Shown here piece after piece: positions 10,169-20,422 of a stretch of 21,068 nt of DNA. The stretch is from Psilocybe azurescens (lineage: Eukaryota > Basidiomycota > Agaricomycetes > Agaricales > Agrocybaceae): assembly GCA_023853785.1 (NCBI GenBank), contig JAJIRX010000250.1, positions 1 to 21,068 of the forward strand, read 5' to 3'. Position numbers and translations under genes: made by a program. Under the pieces are notes generated by a model, which did not search any database, was not told the origin of the DNA, and saw nothing but the letters and a program-made list of their open reading frames with translations. The first letter of the stretch is position 1. Each line of letters opens with the position of its first letter.

Positions 10169-11369
10169 ATGAGTGCAAATTCAAGCGCGGATACTACCAG
10201 ATTTAATCGTTCTTCTTATCCTTTTCCAGATGGCTGTCCAGATCGACACCGACATCCCGTTCCCGTTATTTCTTTTAAAACCTTGAACGTCCGAGAGCAG
10301 AGCGGTGCATTCAATCCAATGGACGAATTATCCCTCAACTACAGCTACCTCAGCTTGAACGACCTCCCGTTCATTGTTCCTGACCCCAATTTAGCGCTGA
10401 GGTAAATACATGATTATTTGATCATTTTGTTCCTTACTGACTACGTTTTTCGACCTATGATTTCTTCAATAGCCCCAGACTATAGAGGAGTCTCTCGATT
10501 TACCGCTTCATGCACCAGTACCGTTTTCAGGTCACGGGCCTGCGTTCATGGACCCCAATTACATCTATCACGACTCAACTTGTCAGGCTCCGGAAATATT
10601 CTATATGCAGAACGGTCACTTTTACGAGACACAAGACTCCTCCTTAGGAAAAGAGAACTACAACGCTACTAAATATCAGGTCGAGCAGGATATCTCTAAC
10701 ATGCTTTGGGACACTGGTCATTTTGACGCCGGCGTGACCTCCGTCCAGTCAACCTTTCTTACTCCGAGCGCGCTTCGACTTGCTGAACTTGAGGCGAAGG
10801 GACAGGGACAAACTCCCGTCACTGAGAATAACTCTGGCGACGAAGAAGTTCGGGTCGAATCTGCAAGCAAGGCGCGTAGGCGTGCGATGGCGAAAAGTAT
10901 TGGATTCACCCCAACAGACCCGTAGGTCATGGCGACGCTCATCAATTATGCCTTCACTCACAAGAAGTTCATCTCAGTGATACCATATCCTCTCATGATA
11001 AGAAGCGCCACTACCTCGAGTGCCTCGAACAATATGTTATATATTTGCACGAACAATTCGAGCTCGTCGGTGCTAGGCCCGATCCCTTACAAAGAGTTGC
11101 CTCCTATAAAGGCCTAAGCAGCAAGTCAATCAGGGTGAGTGATATTTCATGACTTTGTAGGTAACGGAGCTCCAGCTGACTAGATACCTAGACGCTCTTG
11201 GTCCACATGGAAAATACAACGCGCAAACTGAATATTCGTACTCAAGCCGAGGAACAAAAAGTGAGCCTGGTAATTGACCTCGATGCTTGAGAGTTATTCA
11301 TCGTTGCATATTATTTAGTATTTCAGATTAAGCAATGAAATAATGCAGCGAGAAAACGGTAGAATTTAG
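10169..11369 (+). CDS. Putative bZIP/bHLH-like regulator B (divergent pair)
   Basis: Function unassigned. Exons 10169-10401, 10473-10921, 10978-11134, 11192-11260 and 11319-11369; 319 residues if one base is restored to the C4 run at 10473-10476 (as printed, exon 2 is out of frame with exon 1). The first 180 or so residues are Ser/Pro/Tyr/Asn-rich with acidic patches (SLNYSYLSLNDLPFIVPDP, MDPNYIYHDSTCQAPE), resembling an activation region. Then come KARRRAMAKSIGFTPTDP, SSHDKKRHYLECLEQYV, YLHEQFELVGARP, SYKGLSSKSIRTLLVHM and a coiled coil TRKLNIRTQAEEQKYFRL. An alternative end without the last intron stops at 11290; I prefer the spliced end because the preceding exon is 23 codons, phase 0, as in the paralogue. 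The start has A at -3. Nuclear regulatory role is inference. Confidence 0.64.
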
Positions 11370-11892
11370 ACTCTAGTATTGCTAATCAATGTATAATAAA
11401 TAGGAAATACTTTTTTTTTTAAAAATCTGGCGCTCTTAATTGGCTCTTAGACCAATCCAACTCAAGTTCACACAAACAATAATTGGGACCGGAATGCGAA
11501 ATCTAGTTTTGTTCTGAGTAGATCTGATGTGTAACTGCTCTAGTACTGAGATGGTATTCGTATCTCTAAATTGAGACGCACAGTTTGCTATAGCCGTCGC
11601 AAAGGTGATAAATTGCTGTTGGCGCGCGACTATAAATAGATGAGGCTGCTTACATTAGACATGCTGCTTCCAAATAAGGAAGTAGGGGCTATTGATCGGG
11701 ACTCTTGCGTTGAACATTGGCTCCGAGCCCGGCAATGGACCAGTGAGTGCCGCCAACTAACAAGGCTCTCTCTACTAGCGACCATCATATTACTTTCTCC
11801 AAGAGCGTCGCCAGCTTTTCAACTTCTTACTTCTTCATCTAGTGGTTTCTGAATCTCTGCCACTACGGCTGTTTCACTTGTGCACTACCAAG
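11370..11892. other. Intergenic, regulator B to MED5
   Basis: About 520 AT-rich bases with a T9 run near 11410. They hold the 3' region of the upstream gene and the promoter of MED5. An open frame at 11640-11852 shows no protein features I recognise. Confidence 0.5.
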
Positions 11893-14800
11893 ATGTATCT
11901 CACGGACTTAACACGGAATTCTTTTGAGAGCGGCATATCCGCAACGAAGGTATGTAACATCATTTTCTGATCAACGTTCGAACGCTCGACTCATCATCGG
12001 GGGTCATCTCAGTGGCTTGGACTATGCAGGCTCCTGATCGCAAGAACACCACCCATTCAGCTGGAGAGCTCGGGCCAAGTGGCAACCACTCTTAGCAGTG
12101 ACTACTGTCCTTTGAATCCTTGTGGTATAGGGTTTCAATTTTTATCTTTCTGACAGACTCCGTCCTCGTACTCTACCGCTCATACCCAGGAGATCCTGGC
12201 CTGCAAGATTATTTGAAAGCTGCGATTCAGGATGGCCTGCTACCGATATCTACATTTGTTGCTACCTTGCTTCAAGCCGCCCGGTCCACAGACCTGCATA
12301 TTCCTGCTACATTGGACACCCTATGCCGGATTGCTCTGGATGCCCACTACTCTTCGGGGGAAATCACCCATTGGCTCCGTTGTCCCGCTCAGCAATTCTC
12401 TAATTGAGACTATCAATACTTTGCAAGATGCCCTTGCATTGCTCCGAACAGCGTATTCACTCCCCATATCTCACTTTCATCAGCTCACAACTTCCGTGTC
12501 TGAACTTGTAGTGCTTCTGATGTCCTGCATCTCGGACCTGTCAGATATCTCGACTACTCAGGCAATGCATCTTTTTGCAGAAGCAAACGACTTATTATCT
12601 CATTACCGCTTGTCACAAGACGTGCGTCAGGTCCTCGACGCATTCGTGTTATCCCTATCCCTCCTCATCGATGACGACGTCAAAGTCGCACGAGAAGATC
12701 AGCTATTGCATACAACACAGTTCACTTTGGTCAAAGGGATGTATTGGGCCCAAGTTCGGAATCAGACATAATCACTTTGGGGCTGTTACTCAACTATATG
12801 GTAAGTTGTAAACTAACTTCTCCCGCTCAAGAAGATGACAATTGACTGACTTCAACTTGCCGCGTGGAGATTACGAATAGGGCACACGAGTTCGGTGCGG
12901 GCGATAGTAAGAATGCGGTGGCGCTACTCGTTGCAAACTTCCGCTGGTCGTCTTGGACGCCGACCGTCTTTATACCCAGCTCCTACTCTCCGCATTTACA
13001 TGTCTCTCCCAGTCTGGGAGCAGCTCAAGCTTATGGAAGTCTTTCCTGGTCGGGCGTGTAAGTTTACCTTCTAGTCACTCTGTTTCAATGGTCTTGATTT
13101 AGCTCTATGCGTACGGCGTATGCATTCTACAGCTTCCAGTGCTTCTCAGCTCTTTCACCGAGATCGTCAAAGCTGAAACCAGTCCAAACACCGATCTGGT
13201 ACTGTTTATGATTGCATGTTCTTTTTCCTCTGCTCACATATGATGCCATAGAGTGGCGCACTCCTTGCAGGTTTGACAGCTCTTTTTCAAAGAAGCGATA
13301 TCCTGCTAGCTCCAGGCAGCCAGACGATCTCAAAAGACGCCACATCTGAGACCCCTGAAGACAATAGGTGAGCACAAAACTACATCAATCTAGGAAACCT
13401 TAAACGACTGATGAGGACAGTAGCACTTTCGCTCGGGAATTTCTTCAACAACTTATAAAATACAATCTACTGTCACCGCAACATGCCGCGCAGCTCGACC
13501 CCATGGTGTCTAACGAGGTGCCACCGAAATGGCATGTAGAAGCCCACGATCTGGGCCTTGACCTAGCTGTGAGATTTTTTGCTTTGCTTGTCTGTGCTTG
13601 CTTGTTGTAGGCTCATCTCCGTCGCCGTTGAAGGCCTATTTGGAATCGAAACTATTACAAGATAACGGCAACGATAACGAAGCTCAAATTTGGATAGATA
13701 TGATTGTAAGAGATGCCGGAAGCCATAGCATATTCTCCAGTCATGTTCTCAAGGTAAGATCTGTTTGAATACATATCATCCACCCTAGATTAATCTTATT
13801 GCGAATAGCGGTTCGCGACGTTAGGCATTTCTCTTGATGTAGATGCCTTGGGTCAGATTTGCAAAATCTTACATGCCAATGAAAATATACTAGATATCGT
13901 GGCACTTCACGAACCGATAGCCGACCTTATATTCTACTCAGCGGTGCTGTTGGAAGATTACGACTGCGAAACCGTTGGTATGTTTTCATTCATCGGCTTC
14001 CTCGTTTCCGGCTTAAATTTGTCCGACAGGTGACCCCAGACCGCTGTCAGTCATCTCGGGAACATTGTGTTGTTTGTTCAATACGCATCCACACGGTTCA
14101 AGGTCGCTCCTTCACTATCTATACTCAATTTGAACATTAGAGTTCTGACGATTAAATTTCTAGTTCGAAAACAGGGATATGACTAAGAACAATCGCACGG
14201 TTGCTCTAGGGTATCTTGTTGACACTGATTGGACCACTAGATTCCCAGACCGTACTCCAGAAGAGATAAAAGCCTTGTTCTCTTGGTACGGTAATCTTTT
14301 CAGTAAAGATAGCGAAGGAATAGAAGATAACATGCTTCGGTGAGGCACCTTATAATTGAGCTGCCGGAAGATAACAATACTTATATCGTCATTTAGGTCA
14401 ACGAAACCGAAAACACTCCTTCAAATCACACCTGCTTTATTCCCGCACGTAACAACGTCATGGCAATCAAAAAGTTAGAAACTGAGGTTGTCATGAACGG
14501 TATCTCATACTTCAATGGCCCTTTGTTAAATTGGACGCTGGTGGGTACTATCAAAGCCCTTGTCAAGGAAATCCAAGTCAGGCAGTAAGGCTTCAATGTT
14601 TTCGGGTTGGAAAAGATCGCTAAATCAGTTTCAAACAGATTTATAGCACCTCTTCATTACGAGATAATCCAAGCTCTGGTTCAATCTCCAACCTGTCCCA
14701 AATGCGTCTTAGTTATTTGCGCTCCATACGTCATGGTCCTTCTTTCAGACAAAAAGACAGCCCCGGTCCCTCCATCCTTCAACATTCCCGCTATACGGAA

Positions 14801-15514
14801 AACCCTCGCAGATGCGATCGGTTTAACAGGCGGCGGCGGTAGGTCGGCAAATCTGATGCCCGTTCTATCTGGTGCCCTTAGTTGACTTGAATACTTATCG
14901 AAAATCGTTGTAGATTCCCTGATGGCCAATTTCTCGGGTGGACTGTTCTGGTACTCGCAGGTGCAGCAGACCCTTCAAAAAGCCTTTTCCATGGCGCGAT
15001 CACACAAGACTGCTTTTTAGACATCAGAAGATGTCTGAAAACGATTCCTCCAATCAAATTCTTGCAACTGCTGTGGACAGAGTTGGTAGCGGCAGCTAGT
15101 CAAAGGGAGCTTGAAGCCTGCCGACGAGTCGCTACGTTTGTGCTCGCGAGCCCACAGGGCGCGACTATACCGCCACTGTTGCCCATATTCCTGCACGTTG
15201 TTCTGCCGTCCCTTATTGCCTCTGCCGACATGCAACAGCATCCCGAACAGACTATCATCGTGGAACTTATGGTGGCGATCATCTCCTCAGTTCTCAACGC
15301 GGCGATGCAATTAGAGTTTTCCATGAGAACCGTATCTGGGGCAGTGGAAGATCATTTGGTATTGGGAGAATCCAGCACGGCGATGGCCCGTCGATTAGCA
15401 GCTGATCTGCGTCGCAGCCGCAGCAGTCATGTCAGCCGCAGCATTCTCCAGCGCTTATCTTCATCACAGGTATTTGTAGGCAGTTTTCCGGCCTTCATAA
15501 GCGAAGGGACATAA
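11893..15514 (+). CDS. MED5: Mediator complex subunit 5 (MED5/Nut1)
   Basis: Tail-module subunit of the RNA polymerase II Mediator coactivator. Fourteen exons: 11893-11949, 12013-12097, 12157-12800, 12870-13057, 13133-13198, 13252-13367, 13421-13568, 13634-13753, 13809-13977, 14030-14102, 14164-14339, 14397-14584, 14639-14838, 14914-15514. With six frame breaks corrected the length is 944 residues, normal for the family. Recognised stretches: SATKWLGLCRLLIART, LYRSYPGDPGLQDYLKAAI, LSQDVRQVLDAFVLSLSLLI, ANRAHEFGAGDSK-like, NFRWSSWTP, GDPQTAVSHLGN, FNGPLLNWTLVG, PCPKCVLV-like, NFSGGLFWYSQ and the end FVGSFPAF. The protein is all-helical with no catalytic motif. Breaks: one G too many at 12356-12360; one base short at 12736-12738, 12969-12971, 14034-14037, 14462-14463 and 15014-15018. 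The first exon is short but in frame. Confidence 0.9.
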
Positions 15515-15592
15515 TGTAATTACAAAAGAATGTGTTATACTAATGTAGGGTGAATATATTACGTCCTTTTATCGTATAACAACAAACAAGGT

Positions 15593-17538
15593 TTAGACAT
15601 CGACAATCGGTGCTGGTGGGGCTGTATAGGCGTTGGAAAAATTAGACGCTTTTAGGTAATTGATCAACATAAACTTACGACAACATGCATTCTCTGCCGG
15701 GTCGCAGAATTGGTCAGGTGGACATAAGATAAGACACGACGTCTCCCGGTCGTCTGTCAAAAGATGAGTGGGGGTTCCATAATACCGACAAAACTGATAA
15801 GATTACCTTAAGGTGTTCGTCTGGGATTGTGGTATTTGGATGATAGTATTCAGGCTGTATGGTACAGGAGTGGATACCGAGATGATGGAGGACCTTTCTA
15901 ATCTTAGCGGCGACGGGCATAAAATCATGGTTTCTTGACGCGAGAACATGTACAGATGCGACTAGTTTGCTTTCAGACAGTTGCCAAACATGCAACTCAT
16001 GAAGCGAAAGAACGCCGTCGACGTTCAAAATGGAGTTCTTGACTTCTTCCAGAGATACGGTAGAAGGAACCCCTTGCAGCAATATAAACGATGTGCTTCG
16101 AACTGTTTGACGCAAGAATAACAGGGTCAGAAAAAATAAAGTTCGATCTTGACCGGCATTATGAGACGCACCTAGTGGGAGAGCACTCGAAAAAATGATC
16201 ATGGTGATCACCAGACTAATGACTGGATCGCAGTAATATTTGTATTGCCAGGTGGTGAGCCAGATGATTAGACCTGTTGCAATGACTCCCACATTTCCCA
16301 AGGCATCCCCGAGAACGTGTAGAAGCAGGGCGCGCATGTTCATAGAACCATGAGAGTGCCCGTGTCCATGTGAGTGCCCATGTGAATCTGGGGAATGTTC
16401 AAGAGGATCATGCAGGAGGGGGTTCCCTCACTTGAAAATTCTACTGGTGACCCCATAGTGGCACCGGGTGTGATTGGTGTAGCTTGGGAAACGATGGGCG
16501 ATGTCACAGAAGTATCGAAAGAGAGTCGATGGGTATAACTGCCACTGTGGCGGGCAGGGGACGGTGATCGAGCCGACGCGATTTCATTGGCGGTCTGCAC
16601 CAGAGATGCGCGAGTTGCAGCGGGATGACCGTATATGGAAGAAAATGAATCAGATGGAGAATGAACGCGGTTGATCGTGCGGGAGCGGGAAGATGATCGA
16701 CCGCGTGTCGGGATCGACTGTTTTGCAGTCGGAGTAGTATCTCCTCTGACTGTGTTCTCCACGCTATGAGTACTAACGGCACTGGAAGAAGACCCTGAGG
16801 ATACAGTTTCAGGATTTGTGTGAGCATGTGAATGGCCATGGCCGTGCTCTATAGATAGATCTGTAAGTATTAAACATATGGGAACCACATTGTCTTTGCA
16901 AGCTTACCATGGAAAAGGAATAATCCAACGACATTCGAGGCCAATCCTAATGATCCCACGATGACGACAAGTTTAGGATTGGATATATCTATACCGCACG
17001 CGTCAGCGGAAGTGACTGACCGGGTAAAAGACAGCTACGCACCGGGTGAGGAAAAAATCTGCCGACAGCCTCTAACGATATGGAAAAACAGAGGGCGAGA
17101 AGAAAGACACCATTGATGAGTGCCGCGAGGATTTCAGCTCTATGCCATCCATATGAATATCGAGAGTCAGAAGAACTTCCGTTGGTAAGCTGTTGGATAT
17201 GAATGTAAAGAGAGAGAAAGGAATCAGGGGAGTTTCAAGCACCTTGATGGCATAGAGAGCAACGATCAAGCTCATAACATCACTGTGCAATGAAAAGACA
17301 TTGAACTAGCAGGTTCACGATATAGAACAGTCGAGACGTACTTGAGCATATGAAAACTGTCCGCTACCAGAGCAAGGGAGCCAACGGCGTATCCTGTATG
17401 ATTCCATATGCATAAGCACGACAAGGCGGCGAGGAACTGGCATGGCTACGAGCACATACCAACAATAAGCTCTACGAGGAAAAAGCATACATCTATAATC
17501 AAAAGTAGGATAATCCGTGAAGAGCGTGATAACGCCAT
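15593..17538 (-). CDS. Zinc/cation diffusion facilitator (ZRC1/COT1 type)
   Basis: Proton-coupled export of Zn2+ (possibly Co2+) from cytosol, in yeast homologues into the vacuole. Nine exons on the minus strand: 17538-17460, 17393-17342, 17282-17243, 17189-17043, 16988-16908, 16860-16172, 16102-15807, 15742-15679, 15621-15593; 492 residues after two corrections. Seen: metal site HMLND in DSFHMLNDVMSLIVALYAIK (TM2), YGWHRAEILAALINGVFLL (TM3), NPKLVVIVGSLGLASNVVG (TM4), a long His/Ser-rich cytosolic loop beginning EHGHGHSHAH and ending HGHSHGHGHSHGS, the second site HVLGD (TM5), TM6, and the C-terminal domain ILLQGVPSTVSLEEV, HELHVWQLSESK, ending CPPDQFCDPAENACC. Breaks: G5 at 16418-16422 (C run in the gene) and the junction near 17042, each one base short. 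Divergent from eIF3h. Confidence 0.95.
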
Positions 17539-17890
17539 GGTGGTGGAGAGAGGAAAAGTGTGCCCGGACTCAAAGAAGAGCCACACTGTTCTGGAGCCAT
17601 AGTGGCCTAGCACATGATTATTAAGCAGCTCATGTTATCTCCTCAGCAAGCACCCATACGAATCACATTGCGCCATACAGTATGATAGGATCCATAAACC
17701 ATGCATTTACAACAATAACCATGCACATCCCATGGTCGTTACCAGCGCGTTACCGTACGTAGGCTAAGTAATTACTGGGATAGGATAAGGGAATCTCAAT
17801 TGTTTGTGCGTATTGTGCAAAGACCTGTTGTTTTTTGGATCTTAGCTGTAGAGTAGCTTCGAGTTCATTATCGTTCTCATTCTCCAAAAA
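17539..17890. promoter_or_regulatory. Shared divergent upstream region, zinc transporter and eIF3h
   Basis: 352 bases between two start codons pointing away from each other. A pyrimidine-rich stretch precedes the eIF3h start. I see no metal-response or other element I can name. Confidence 0.5.
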
Positions 17891-19251
17891 ATGGCTGCAA
17901 CATCTATGGCGGCAGCTCTGGCTGCCTCCTTCCAGCTCCTCCACCGTCTCAGCAGCACCTGCCCCCACCTATGAGGCTATTCCTGCCTCCATGGCAAAGG
18001 TTATTGATATTGAAGCCGACATCCCACTCACCTGCGTGCAACTCGATGGATTGGTACATTTCACACTGAGTCTCCCTGTTCTCATTTCTCACTCGCAAAT
18101 GACCCCGCAGGTCGTAACAAAAATTATAAAACATGCACGAGAAGCCTTTTCCTCCACAGCTCATGGTTTATTGTTAGGCCTTGATCTCGATGGCATTCTC
18201 GAAGTGTCCAACTCGTTCCCACTACCCCACCATGCTGGCGACGAGGATGAAAAGTCTGCAAAGGCTAGTGGTGTGTATGCAATTCATACATACTCAGAGT
18301 GCAATCTCATTGAAAACATACAGCCCGTCATCAGGCATCTATGCTCCGTTCGCTCAAGGAGGTCCAAGCTGATGACAGCGTTATTGGTTTCTACCAAGCT
18401 ACAACCCTCGGCGCGTTCTTTAATCAAACATTGGTAGACACCCAGGCTATTCATCAGGAAAAACTCCGACACGGAGGCATTGTCATCGTCCATGGTTAGC
18501 ACGTTGCACGCAATCCGAGGTCAAGCGGGGATGATGGGCTAAAATATTCTGCAGACCTTTCACAGACAGCACGGGGAAACGCATCGTTCCGAGCCTACCG
18601 GTTGACTGCAGCCTTTTTGGATGCTTACAAAAATCGAATTTTAGCACATCAAGGTGAGGACGATTTGGAGAACGCGTGTGGGCCTGCAGCTTACTAATGG
18701 GGTCTTGAACTAGTCTGATGAGCCACCGCCTAACGTTTTCATCGATACTGGAAGAAGTGCCCCTCAAAATCCGAACGAACCCTCTGCTGAGTGCATTCCT
18801 CGGAACGCTGACAGAATCGAGCAAAGGACCCCTTTCAAGCGCCGCTGGAGGGAGCACAGCAAGCTCAGGATTGGGCCCGTCGTTCTCGGTGCTTGATCTC
18901 GGAACAGGAGGAGTGACACGGAACCTGGAGCAAATCGTCGAAGCAGTGGACAACTATCGAACAGAGGAAGGTAATCTCTCGTATTTGAGCCGCCAAATTG
19001 CACGAGAACGTGCCAAGGCGGAGAACTACGTTGCGAAACGCAAAGAAGAGAACCTAGGACGGGTCGCGCAAGGCCTTGCACCGTTACCTGAGGAGGATGT
19101 ATCACGACTGTTCAAAATCCCGGCAGAACCCAGCCGACTTGAAAGCTTACTGATACTTGGACAAATCGACGCGTATGGAAAGAGTCTTGCGGGGACTGCA
19201 AGCACGGGGCTAGTTAAGATGTATGCCACTCACGCAGGCTCTGAGATTTGA
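17891..19251 (+). CDS. Translation initiation factor eIF3 subunit h
   Basis: MPN-fold, non-catalytic subunit of the eIF3 scaffold that recruits mRNA and the 40S subunit. Exons 17891-18053, 18111-18270, 18324-18494, 18555-18653, 18714-19251; 376 residues. Seen: Ala/Ser/Pro-rich start, IEADIPLTCVQLDGLVVTKI, HGLLLGLDLDGILEVSNSFP, VIGFYQATTLGAFFNQTL, HQEKLRHGGIVIVHD, MSHRLTFSSILEEVPLKIR, NLEQIVEAVDNYRTEEGNL, LSRQIARERAKAENYVAKRK and the end GQIDAYGKSL with TGLVKMY. The JAMM zinc ligands of active proteases are absent, as expected. Frame breaks: one surplus base near 17924-17932 (the ATG frame otherwise hits a stop at about 17970) and an A5 run at 18629-18633 one base short, which restores KKSNFST before SLMSHRLT. 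If the first break is wrong, translation could start at the ATG at 17992. Confidence 0.95.
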
Positions 19252-19407
19252 TTAGAAGCTGTATGTAATTATTGATGATAATTTTTTGAATGTGCGCATG
19301 TTGGACACATGGCTTTGGCAACGGACCAAATAAGGAACAAACAACGGAGATGGGAAATGGAGCGAAATTGAAAAATTAAACTCGTTCTCGTTCCTCTTCT
19401 CCGTTTC

Positions 19408-19413
19408 TATAAG
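19408..19413 (+). promoter_or_regulatory. Possible TATA box
   Basis: TATAAG 40 bases before the ATG at 19453, within pyrimidine-rich DNA. Position suits a core promoter with a very short leader; not proven. Confidence 0.4.
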
Positions 19414-19452
19414 ACGACTGCTGTTCACTCTTTACGCCGCACCTTCCCTAGC

Positions 19453-20422
19453 ATGTCTTATTCGAACATCCTCGTTCTCTTTCTCTCCTTCGTCGTCGCT
19501 GCCAACGCCCTCGCCACTCCCAATGTCGTTCGCCATAACGCCCACCATCGCGCCATTGCCGCTCGCGTAGCCGTTCCAGAGCCCCTGGACATCCCGGCTC
19601 TGCCCCTCCAGAAACGCCAGAACAACAGGCGTTGTAAGCAGCGTTCTTCTGCTATCAACCCTCCTGTGTCTACGCCTGCTTGGCTTCTGTGGCTCCCACA
19701 ACCTCAAAGGTCGTTCAAGTTCCCGCGACCACAGTCATCCCGACTCCCTCGGTTGTCCCAGCCACCACCCCTAAGAAAGAGCCCACCACTCCCGCTCCCG
19801 CCCCCGTCCCGACCACAACCAAGGCTCCAGCTCCAGCTCCTGCCCCGACCACAACCAAGGCACCCGCACCCGTCGCCGGCGGTGGCAGCAACCTCCCAAG
19901 TTTCATGGTTGGCACCCAAACTGGGCAAGGAACATTTTATGCCAGTGCGTCCTCTTCATTTTGTAAACTTTTGAAACCCAACATTGACCACTCCTCTCTT
20001 AGCTGGTCTGGGCGCGTGCGGTATCACGAACAAGGATACCGACCATATCGCCGCTGTCTCCCATCTTCTCTTCGACACATTCCCGTACGTCATTTTTCGG
20101 TCATGTTGTGCCGTCATCAGAATGGTTCTAACTCCAATCTCTCCATCAGTGGATACAATGGTGTGAACCCTAACAACAACCCGATGTGCGGTCGCACTGT
20201 TACAGCCACTTGCAAGTTCCCACTATATATTCTCTGTTGATTTTTATTAATAGCTATTATTTCTTTCAGACCAAGGCAAGAGTGTCGTCGTAGCTCTCAC
20301 AGACAGATGTGTGGGTTGTGCCGTTACCGACCTCGACTTTTCACCTTCAGCGTTCAACCTGCTCTCCGGGATCCCTCCGTCGGTCGGCATTTCTGGCATG
20401 ACTTGGGTGTGGAAACGACTAG
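19453..20422 (+). CDS. Secreted double-psi beta-barrel (expansin/RlpA-like) protein
   Basis: Similar to basidiomycete proteins annotated as RlpA-like, barwin-like or riboflavin-aldehyde-forming. Exons 19453-19944, 20003-20084, 20150-20211, 20270-20422; 262 residues after corrections. Seen: a signal peptide (SNILVLFLSFVVAANALA), a propeptide with a Kex2-type KR in PLQKRQ, a Pro/Ala/Thr linker containing two PTTTKAPAP units, then the barrel: GQGTFYATGLGACGITNKDT, HIAAVSHLLFD, GYNGVNPNNNPMCGRTV, SVVVALTDRCVGCAVTDLDF, SPSAFNLL and GMTWVW. Cysteines in ACG, MCG and RCVGC fit the family; this suggests action on cell walls, not shown here. Frame: a T is missing near 19680 and an A is surplus at 20413-20415; read as printed, the last exon runs on to 20631, far beyond the family's usual end. 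The last intron (20212-20269) is GC-AG. Confidence 0.82.
19778..19875 (+). repeat. Low-complexity Pro/Ala/Thr linker repeats
   Basis: C-rich DNA encoding a linker with two copies of PTTTKAPAP plus Ala-Pro dipeptides. Likely O-mannosylated and extended in the mature secreted protein. The antisense Gly-rich open frames here are shadows of this repeat. Confidence 0.75.

Noticed and set aside
11261..11290. Read-through end of regulator B at TGA 11288-11290
   Set aside because: A GTGAGC donor at 11261 with an acceptor at 11318 gives a coiled-coil continuation and matches the intron position of the paralogue.
8470..11369. Mating-type A (HD1/HD2) locus, because the two regulator-like genes are divergent
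   Set aside because: Neither protein shows a homeodomain recognition helix of the WF-x-N-x-R kind, and no mitochondrial intermediate peptidase gene, the usual neighbour, is present. Only the head-to-head layout is similar.
13569..13633. Frame break in MED5 at the intron beginning 13569
   Set aside because: Using the acceptor at 13633 instead of the one near 13610 keeps the frame and gives LDLA/AYLESKL as expected.
14839..14913. Two opposite frame breaks in MED5 after the GGGG stretch
   Set aside because: A GTAGGT...GTAG intron at 14839-14913 explains the interval with no frame error.
15743..15806. Frame break in the zinc transporter after EEHLK-like sequence
   Set aside because: The acceptor ending GGGAG keeps frame into TSCLILCPPDQ, so no break is needed.
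1696..19251. Pseudogenisation of RIO2, MED5, eIF3h, NAA40 and the zinc transporter
   Set aside because: The breaks are single bases in short runs, while splice sites, motifs and total lengths are preserved. Simultaneous loss of several essential genes is not credible.
19704..19928. Antisense Gly-rich open frames
   Set aside because: They are the complement of the Pro/Ala/Thr linker repeat and lack any independent signal.
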